Below, in pieces: positions 58,167 through 64,000 of a stretch of 64,000 nt of DNA. The number at the start of each line of letters is the position of its first letter. Position 1 is the stretch's first letter. A model generated the notes under the pieces. That model ran no database searches, was not told where the DNA came from, and saw only the letters and a program-made list of their open reading frames with translations. The position numbers and the translations under genes were made by a program. Source of the DNA: Pedobacter westerhofensis (lineage in GTDB: Bacteria > Bacteroidota > Bacteroidia > Sphingobacteriales > Sphingobacteriaceae); NCBI RefSeq assembly GCF_900182595.1, contig NZ_FXTN01000015.1:1-64000 (forward strand), written 5' to 3'.

Positions 58167-59654
58167 CTATGATTTTCTCAGCAGGTTTTTCCAGCTTACC
58201 CTACTTTCAATCAGGTTATTCAAATCTTTGATATCGATTCTTTGCTGCTCCATGCTGTCACGGTGACGGATCGTTACAGTATTATCTTCCAGGGTCTGGT
58301 GATCGATAGTGATACAGAAAGGAGTCCCAATGGCGTCCTGGCGGCGGTAGCGTTTTCCGATGGAATCTTTCTCCTCGTAAACTACATTATAATCAAGCAT
58401 CAGGTCGTCCATGATTTCCTGGGCTTTTTCCGGAAGTCCGTCTTTTTTAGTCAATGGCAGGATCGCTGCTTTGATCGGGGCCAGGCAAGGGTGTAAGTGC
58501 AGTACGGTACGGCTGTCAACTTTCTCTCCTTCGCTCAAATCCTGCTGCTCAAATGCATTGATCATCGTGAGCAGGAACATACGGTCTAGACCAATTGAAG
58601 TTTCGATCACATATGGGATGTAGTTTCCGTAAGGTTTTCCGTCCTCGTTCAGGTCGTTATCAAAATATTGCATTTTCTTGCCGGAGAATTCCTGGTGTTG
58701 GGTAAGATCAAAATCTGTACGGCTGTGGATACCTTCAACTTCTTTAAATCCAAAGGGGAATTCAAATTCAATATCCACGGCAGCATTGGCATAATGCGCA
58801 AGTTTTGCATGGTCATGGTATTTGTATTTTGCCGGATCAGTACCTAAAGCAGTATGCCATTTCAGGCGTGCTTCTTTCCAGTAGGCATACCATTTCATTT
58901 CCTCGCCCGGGCGAACAAAGAATTGCATTTCCATCTGTTCAAACTCGCGCATACGCATGATAAACTGACGGGCGATTACTTCGTTTCTGAAAGCTTTACC
59001 AATCTGTGCAATACCAAAAGGGATTTTCATCCTTCCTGATTTTTGTACGTTCAGGAAGTTCACAAAAATTCCCTGTGCGGTTTCAGGACGCAGGTAAACT
59101 TCTTCGGCACCTTCGGCCATGGCCCCAAACTGGGTGCTGAACATCAGGTTAAACTGGCGTACATCTGTCCAGTTTTTTGTGCCGCTAACCGGGCAGGCGA
59201 TCTCATGTTCTTCAATCAGGACTTTTAGCTGCGGCAGGTTCTCTGCTTTAAGTGCTTCATCCATATCGGACTGAAGTTTTGCTGCTTTATCTGTTTTTCC
59301 GTCTTTCTCATAACGGGCAATTTTATCTTCTAATAACTGGTCGGCACGGTAACGTTTCTTCGAATCTTTATTATCGATCATCGGGTCGCTAAAGCCATCC
59401 ACGTGTCCGCTGGCTTTCCATACTTTAGGATGCATAAATATCGCAGAATCGATTCCTACAATGTTTTCATGCATTTGTACCATCGATTTCCACCAGTATG
59501 TTTTGATGTTGTTTTTTAGCTCGGCACCCATCTGACCGTAGTCATACACGGCACTTAATCCATCATAAATTTCGCTGCTTTGAAATACAAAACCGTATTC
59601 TTTAGCGTGGGAGATCACATTTTTAAATTGTTCGTCGTTATTCGTTTTGGCCAT
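58167..59654 (-). CDS. glyS: Glycyl-tRNA synthetase, alpha2 type
   Basis: Class II synthetase in the single-chain form used by Bacteroidota, Gram-positives and eukaryotes. YGFVFQSSEIYDGLSAVYDYG at the N-terminus, motif 2 FGIAQIGKAFRNE, and motif 3 SIGLDRMFL are present, with the anticodon-binding domain (CLAPIKAAILPL) at the end. 495 residues. Confidence 0.97.
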   Translation of the reverse strand: MAKTNNDEQFKNVISHAKEYGFVFQSSEIYDGLSAVYDYGQMGAELKNNIKTYWWKSMVQMHENIVGIDSAIFMHPKVWKASGHVDGFSDPMIDNKDSKKRYRADQLLEDKIARYEKDGKTDKAAKLQSDMDEALKAENLPQLKVLIEEHEIACPVSGTKNWTDVRQFNLMFSTQFGAMAEGAEEVYLRPETAQGIFVNFLNVQKSGRMKIPFGIAQIGKAFRNEVIARQFIMRMREFEQMEMQFFVRPGEEMKWYAYWKEARLKWHTALGTDPAKYKYHDHAKLAHYANAAVDIEFEFPFGFKEVEGIHSRTDFDLTQHQEFSGKKMQYFDNDLNEDGKPYGNYIPYVIETSIGLDRMFLLTMINAFEQQDLSEGEKVDSRTVLHLHPCLAPIKAAILPLTKKDGLPEKAQEIMDDLMLDYNVVYEEKDSIGKRYRRQDAIGTPFCITIDHQTLEDNTVTIRHRDSMEQQRIDIKDLNNLIESRVSWKNLLRKS

Positions 59655-59661
59655 AATACTG

Positions 59662-59669
59662 CAAAGATA
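59662..59669 (-). promoter_or_regulatory. -7 promoter box of glyS
   Basis: On the minus strand TATCTTTG, identical to the boxes of tyrS and the second 5S gene. It lies seven bases before the start codon, so the leader would be nearly absent. Confidence 0.6.
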
Positions 59670-59713
59670 GAAAGTTGAGGGTAATTTTGACCGAATAAGT
59701 AAGTACTAATTAT

Positions 59714-59736
59714 TACTTTTGAGAGGGATAGCTTTG
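59714..59736 (+). promoter_or_regulatory. Two candidate -7 boxes of gldA
   Basis: TACTTTTG (59714-59721) and TAGCTTTG (59729-59736) both match TAnnTTTG. TTTTG at 59685-59689 lies 24 bases before the first, slightly more than usual. A small AGCCG/CGGCT hairpin with a T tract (59738-59758) follows in the leader. Confidence 0.4.
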
Positions 59737-59787
59737 CAGCCGGTAAAAACGGCTTTTTCCTGTCATGACAGATTTAAAATTGAGACA

Positions 59788-60495
59788 TTGAGTATACAGG
59801 TAGAAGGTTTATCTAAAACATACGGGCAGCAAAAGGCCGTTGATCAGATCAGTTTCCGGGCGGTTCCGGGCAAGGTGCTGGGTTTTTTAGGCCCTAACGG
59901 GGCGGGGAAATCTACTACGATGCGGATGCTTACCGGTTACCTGCAGCCCACATCGGGCAGCGCAAATCTGGGCGGTTTTGATACTCAGCGGCAAAGCCTT
60001 GAGATGCGCCGCATTCTGGGCTATCTGCCGGAGAATACACCTTTATATACGGATATGTATGTGCGGGAGTTTCTTTCCTTTGTTGCTGACACCTATCAGC
60101 TTGAAAGATCTGCAATCAAAGTAAAAGAGGTAATTGCCAGGGTTGGCCTTGGTGATGAGCAGCATAAAAAGATCTCGATGCTGAGCAAGGGATATAAACA
60201 GCGTGTAGGTTTGGCACAGGCAATCATCCATGATCCTTCTATCCTGATCCTTGATGAGCCTACCACAGGACTGGACCCAAACCAGCTTACCGATATCCGG
60301 GAACTGATCAGGAATCTGGGCAAAGACAAAACAGTGATACTTTCCACGCATATTATGCAGGAAGTAGAGGCGCTTTGTGATCAGGTAGTGATTATTAACA
60401 AAGGGAAAATTGTGGCGGATGCAAGCCTTACTGAACTCAAAAGCAAACATCAAACTGACTCTCTGGAGGAAATATTCAGAGGTTTAACCCGCTGA
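59788..60495 (+). CDS. gldA: Gliding-motility ABC transporter ATPase GldA
   Basis: ATP-binding subunit that pairs with GldF and GldG. Walker A GPNGAGKST, Q-loop ILGYLPENTPLY, signature MLSKGYKQRVGLAQ, Walker B ILILDEPTTGLD and the His switch STHIMQ are all present. The frame is open to 59719, but TTG at 59788 gives (M)SIQVEGLSKTYGQQKAV, the standard start of the family; no in-frame ATG is near. 235 residues. Separated from gldF by a beta-barrel gene. Confidence 0.92.
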   Translation: MSIQVEGLSKTYGQQKAVDQISFRAVPGKVLGFLGPNGAGKSTTMRMLTGYLQPTSGSANLGGFDTQRQSLEMRRILGYLPENTPLYTDMYVREFLSFVADTYQLERSAIKVKEVIARVGLGDEQHKKISMLSKGYKQRVGLAQAIIHDPSILILDEPTTGLDPNQLTDIRELIRNLGKDKTVILSTHIMQEVEALCDQVVIINKGKIVADASLTELKSKHQTDSLEEIFRGLTR

Positions 60496-60590
60496 TATAT
60501 AGTATTTTGTTGAACAAATCTCATTTTTGGCCAACTTTTTGTTTAGGTATCGCCGGGAGAAAAATCCCGCTAACTAAATAAAAAACAATT

Positions 60591-61163
60591 ATGAAAAAGT
60601 TATTTTTACTAACCGCAATCGCCGGAATATTTGCATTCTCAAATGTTTCTGCACAGACAAAAGATCCTGCAATGTCAGGTTCCAAACTGGGTATAGGTGC
60701 CGAATTTGCTTTTCCAACAGGTAATTTTGGAGACGCATATAAACTGGGATATGGAGGAACATTACAATTCCAGACACCGATTGCAGACAAACTGAACTTT
60801 ACTGCATCTGCAGGCTACCTCACTTTCACAGGCGAAGATATCGCCACTGTTGGTGGAGTAACCTTTAAAAATGCAGATTTGAAAGTAATCCCTGTAAAAG
60901 CAGGTATCAACTACTTCCTGGCAGAAAACATTTATGTAGGTGGTGAGCTGGGTGCTGCATTTGGTACAGGCGATAACTCAAAAACTTCATTTGCCTATAC
61001 GCCGCATGTTGGAGTTGAATTTCCGGTATCAGACAAAGGATCAATTGACCTGAGCGCAAGATACGAAGAGTGGTCAACCAACTATGACGGGCCAGGTAAT
61101 ACCAACTATAATTTCAAATCGAGATTTGTTGGTTTAAGACTGGCATATAACTTTGGTTTATAA
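60591..61163 (+). CDS. Outer membrane beta-barrel protein
   Basis: Signal peptide MKKLFLLTAIAGIFAFSNVSAQ, then SKLGIGAEFAFPTGNF, alternating strands and a C-terminal SRFVGLRLAYNFGL with aromatic-rich last strand: an eight-stranded barrel of ~170 residues. Function unknown. It sits between gldA and gldF and has its own terminator. A small CGGGA/TCCCG hairpin is in its leader (60554-60569). Confidence 0.85.
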   Translation: MKKLFLLTAIAGIFAFSNVSAQTKDPAMSGSKLGIGAEFAFPTGNFGDAYKLGYGGTLQFQTPIADKLNFTASAGYLTFTGEDIATVGGVTFKNADLKVIPVKAGINYFLAENIYVGGELGAAFGTGDNSKTSFAYTPHVGVEFPVSDKGSIDLSARYEEWSTNYDGPGNTNYNFKSRFVGLRLAYNFGL

Positions 61164-61184
61164 TCAATAGAACAGAATAGTAAG

Positions 61185-61217
61185 AGGCAGCCTGCAAAAA
61201 CAGGCTGCCTTTTTTTG
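61185..61217 (+). terminator. Terminator after the beta-barrel gene
   Basis: Ten-base perfect stem AGGCAGCCTG/CAGGCTGCCT with a six-base loop and seven T. Confidence 0.93.
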
Positions 61218-61284
61218 TTTTACAGCTTCCTGATGGTTCCATTTTCCCGTTATTTATCTAACTTCGGCATCATTAACATTTTTC

Positions 61285-62013
61285 ATGTACGCAGTATTTA
61301 AACGCGAATTATTCAGTTTATTAAATTCACTGATGGCTTACATTACCATCGGTGTGTTTTTATTGGTATCTGGCCTGCTCCTCTGGTTTTTCCCGGATAC
61401 CTCTATTCTTGAATACGGCTATGCGGAACTGAATGGCTTTTTTAGCCTGGCCCCATTTTTATTTATGTTCCTGGTGCCAGCCATTACCATGCGCTCATTC
61501 GCAGAGGAACGCAGGGAAGGTACCTATGTATTACTGGCCAGCAGGCCACTGACCGACTGGCAGATTATCCTTGCAAAATATTTTGCCTGCCTGGTCCTTG
61601 TTTTGTTTGCACTGCTGCCTACACTGATATATTACTATTCTATTGTTCAGCTTGGCCTGCCACAAGGAAATATCGACGGCGGCGCAGTTACCGGATCATA
61701 TATTGGTTTATTACTATTGGGCGGAGCATTTGCATCCACAGGTATTTTTGCATCATCGGTCACTAAAAACCAGGTGATCGCTTTTGCTGTAGCAGTTTTC
61801 CTGTCTTTTATCGCTTACAGCGGATTTGATGCCCTGGCTAAGATCTTTGCTTTAGGTACTCTGGAAGATGTTTTTCTATGGCTGAGTGTAAACGAGCACT
61901 TTCAATCGATGAGTAGGGGAGTACTGGATACGCGCGACCTGGTTTACTTTTTAAGTTTTATATTACTATTCCTTGGGGCAACTAAACTGGCGATCGGAGG
62001 CAGGAAATGGTAA
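61285..62013 (+). CDS. gldF: Gliding-motility ABC transporter permease GldF
   Basis: Six-helix permease of 242 residues: FKRELFSLLNSLMAYITIGV opens the protein, and FAEERREGTYVLLASRPLTDW is the conserved cytoplasmic loop of this ABC-2 subfamily. With GldA and GldG it forms the transporter needed for gliding in Flavobacterium; in Pedobacter-like cells the role is not established. Overlaps gldG by seven bases. Confidence 0.93.
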   Translation: MYAVFKRELFSLLNSLMAYITIGVFLLVSGLLLWFFPDTSILEYGYAELNGFFSLAPFLFMFLVPAITMRSFAEERREGTYVLLASRPLTDWQIILAKYFACLVLVLFALLPTLIYYYSIVQLGLPQGNIDGGAVTGSYIGLLLLGGAFASTGIFASSVTKNQVIAFAVAVFLSFIAYSGFDALAKIFALGTLEDVFLWLSVNEHFQSMSRGVLDTRDLVYFLSFILLFLGATKLAIGGRKW

Positions 62014-63698
62014 GCAGCGCACAAAAGAAATGGATGAAAGCAGTCCTGTTTATCATCGCTCTGGCAGGATTGAATATCGCTTCCTCGTACATTTATACGC
62101 GATTTGATTTTACCGGTGAAAAGAGGTTTACCCTCAATCCAAAGACTAAGGCCGTTTTGGCAAAGGCCGATAAGGAAGTCACAGTTACGGTGTTCCTTGA
62201 CGGTAACCTGCCGGCGGCATTTAAAAGGCTGAAAAATGCAGCTTCGAATTTACTCAATGATTATAAGGCAAATGCGGCAGTAAAAATAAAAGTCGTTTTT
62301 ACCGATCCGCTGGAGGGGCTCGACCAGCAGGCACAGGACACAGTTTTACGAAACCTGTACAGCAATGGCATCGAGCCTACCAATCTGAATATTAAAAATG
62401 ACGCCGGATTTACCCAGAAAACCGTTTTCCCCATGGCTGTTGTACAGGCCGGAAACAGACAGGTGCCTGTAAAACTACTGCAGAATCTGGATGCCGCGGG
62501 CAACTACGAACAAAACATCAATAACTCGATACAGAACCTGGAGTATGTATTCAGTTCTGCCATTAAAAAAGTGACAACAGGTGAAAATCCAAGGATTGGA
62601 TTTACTGAAGGAAACGGCGAACCGGCAGACCCTTATCTGAGCGATGCGATCAGGTCACTCTCCGACAGCTATGAAGTGGGCCGGGTAGACCTGAACCTGA
62701 TCAGTAAGGAAGGACTGGATAAACTGAAGATACTTTTCATTACCAAACCACAAAAGGAGTTTTCTGAGGCACTTAAATACAAGATCAACTATTTTGTGAT
62801 GAATGGCGGGCGGATTGTCTGGAGCATTGATCAGGTAAGTGCTGATCTGGATAGCTTAAAAGGCAAAGGCCAGCAGCTCGCTTTTAACAATAAGCTCAAC
62901 CTGGACGATATGCTTTTTATGTATGGCGCGAGGGTAAATTATAACCTTGTAGCCGATCTGAACTGTGCAGAAATCCCGCTGGCTATGGGCGGAGCCGCCG
63001 GGCGGCAGCGTGATATCCAGATGGCACCCTGGATTTATTATCCGGTACTGCTGCCGGATGTATCATCCAGCCTGGTAAAGAACATAGATGGGATACGGAC
63101 GGAGTTTCTGAGTACAGTAGACACCATTGGTGTTAAAGGTGTACGGAAGACTGTTCTCCTGCATACCTCTCCTTATCACATCGAACACAATACACCGGAG
63201 GTTTTATCGCTGCAGGTGGTTGCCGAAACACCTGATCAGCGGCAGTACCTGCACCCGCCAAAAAGTACAGCGGTATTGCTGGAAGGATCATTTCCATCTG
63301 TGTTTTTAAACAGGCAGCCACCGGCCGGGATTTCTGAAGATTTTAGCTCCGGGGCGCTGAGCAAACCTACCAAAATGATTGTGATCGGCGACGGCGATAT
63401 CTTCAGAAATCAGGTGAGCGGCCGCGATGGTTCGGTATTTCCGCTCGGGTTTGACCGCTATACACAAAGAAATTTCGGAAATAAGGCCTTCCTTTTAAAT
63501 ATTGCAGATTACTTGTCTTCTGATGATAATCTGATCGACCTGCGCAATAAAGAGGTCAGGGTCAGGCTACTGGATAAGCAGCGCCTGCGCGGGGAGAAAC
63601 TGAAATGGCAGCTGATCAATGTAATCGTACCCCTTTTACTGTTAATATCGTTCGCAATTTTTCAACATTATTACCGCAAGTATAAGTATGCAAGGTAA
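62007..63698 (+). CDS. gldG: Gliding-motility ABC transporter subunit GldG
   Basis: One membrane helix near the N-terminus (~12-28), a large extracytoplasmic part with RFTLNPKTKAVLAKADKEV and IVVIGDGDIFRN-like segments of the ABC-type 'auxiliary' GldG fold, and a C-terminal helix (LINVIVPLLLLISFAIFQ) with a basic tail. 563 residues. Overlaps gldF, and dnaN follows after 35 bases, an order often seen in Bacteroidota. Confidence 0.93.
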   Translation: MVSSAQKKWMKAVLFIIALAGLNIASSYIYTRFDFTGEKRFTLNPKTKAVLAKADKEVTVTVFLDGNLPAAFKRLKNAASNLLNDYKANAAVKIKVVFTDPLEGLDQQAQDTVLRNLYSNGIEPTNLNIKNDAGFTQKTVFPMAVVQAGNRQVPVKLLQNLDAAGNYEQNINNSIQNLEYVFSSAIKKVTTGENPRIGFTEGNGEPADPYLSDAIRSLSDSYEVGRVDLNLISKEGLDKLKILFITKPQKEFSEALKYKINYFVMNGGRIVWSIDQVSADLDSLKGKGQQLAFNNKLNLDDMLFMYGARVNYNLVADLNCAEIPLAMGGAAGRQRDIQMAPWIYYPVLLPDVSSSLVKNIDGIRTEFLSTVDTIGVKGVRKTVLLHTSPYHIEHNTPEVLSLQVVAETPDQRQYLHPPKSTAVLLEGSFPSVFLNRQPPAGISEDFSSGALSKPTKMIVIGDGDIFRNQVSGRDGSVFPLGFDRYTQRNFGNKAFLLNIADYLSSDDNLIDLRNKEVRVRLLDKQRLRGEKLKWQLINVIVPLLLLISFAIFQHYYRKYKYAR

Positions 63699-63704
63699 TT
63701 TTTA

Positions 63705-63712
63705 TATTTTTG
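63705..63712 (+). promoter_or_regulatory. Candidate -7 promoter box of dnaN
   Basis: TATTTTTG, TAnnTTTG match, 21 bases before the dnaN ATG. No clear -33 box; the sequence overlaps the end of gldG only slightly (seven bases past its stop). Confidence 0.45.
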
Positions 63713-63733
63713 AGAATTGACCAGATCATAATT

Positions 63734-64000
63734 ATGAGATTTATTGTATCCACATCAACACTTTTAAAACATTTACAAACAGTTAATGGTGCATCAAGCA
63801 GCAGTACTGTTTTGCCGATACTGGAAAACTTTCTTTTCGAGATCAAAGATGGCAGCCTGACAATTTCTGCAACAGATTTGCAGACCAGCATGACTACATC
63901 TTTACCAGTAGAGTCTAAAGAAGGCGGAAAAGTAGCTGTACCGGCAAGAATCTTGTTAGATACTTTAAAAACACTTCCTGATCAGCCAATCTCTTTCAAT
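63734..64000 (+). CDS. dnaN: DNA polymerase III beta subunit (sliding clamp), 5' part
   Basis: The first 89 codons are present. MRFIVSTSTLLKHLQTVNGA, then LPILENFLFEIKDGSLTISA and DLQTSMTTSLPV, are the first clamp domain. The gene runs out of the window; the rest of the three-domain protein (~375 residues) is to the right. It starts 35 bases after gldG. Confidence 0.96.
   Translation, partial: MRFIVSTSTLLKHLQTVNGASSSSTVLPILENFLFEIKDGSLTISATDLQTSMTTSLPVESKEGGKVAVPARILLDTLKTLPDQPISFN

Overview
The window looks like ordinary chromosome from a member of the Bacteroidota, most probably a Pedobacter-like Sphingobacteriaceae. The clues are: gliding/SprB-type ABC genes gldA, gldF and gldG next to dnaN; a division and cell wall cluster in the Bacteroidota order without ddl or murF; start regions with the Bacteroidota -7 box TAnnTTTG and no clear Shine-Dalgarno sequences; a MurE with the meso-diaminopimelate signature DNPR; and a full homogentisate route. 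The genus is inferred from protein character, not from a search. No phage, insertion sequence, CRISPR array or tRNA gene was seen.

Layout. 1-1775: the 3' end of one 5S rRNA gene, a secreted aspartyl protease with a PDZ domain, and a second, complete 5S gene with its own promoter and terminator. 1887-4376: gap and pgk. 4387-20733: the dcw cluster mraZ-rsmH-ftsL-ftsI-murE-mraY-murD-ftsW-murG-murC-ftsQ-ftsA-ftsZ, all on the + strand and mostly overlapping or touching. 20849-22577: an alpha-oxoamine synthase and a 59-residue histone H1-like protein. 22604-31387: dapA, ligA, an AcpH-like gene, tyrS, a LuxE-like adenylating protein, a small membrane protein and a penicillin acylase. 31561-41087: carbohydrate metabolism (GH31 glucosidase, glgB, an operon pfkA / sugar-kinase-like protein / second gap, a Nudix-type regulator, a second sugar kinase). 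41595-44723: ltaE-accC-ribE. 44816-48978: small unknown genes, an orphan histidine kinase, a beta-barrel protein and a YihY/BrkB protein. 49082-56703: phenylalanine/tyrosine breakdown (hppD, hmgA, FAH-family hydrolase, flavin reductase, an SDR, an aromatic amino acid hydroxylase) interrupted by an NlpC/P60 peptidase. 56782-64000: GtrA, CAP-domain protein, glyS, gldA, a beta-barrel protein, gldF, gldG and the start of dnaN.

How the genes work together. The dcw genes make lipid II (MurC, D, E, MraY, MurG) and build the divisome (FtsL, I, W, Q, A, Z). The aromatic genes convert phenylalanine to tyrosine, then 4-hydroxyphenylpyruvate to homogentisate and on to ring-cleavage products. PfkA, two GAPDHs and PGK belong to central glycolysis, and GH31 plus GlgB to alpha-glucan turnover.

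Most of the window is core metabolism. The parts worth a second look are a sugar-kinase-fold protein with an eroded phosphate-1 motif inside the pfkA-gap operon, matched pairs of DnaA-box-like sites before ftsZ and before the histone-like gene, 10-bp-phased repeats before mraZ, a long lysine-rich periplasmic tail on FtsQ, and the self-contained 5S unit.
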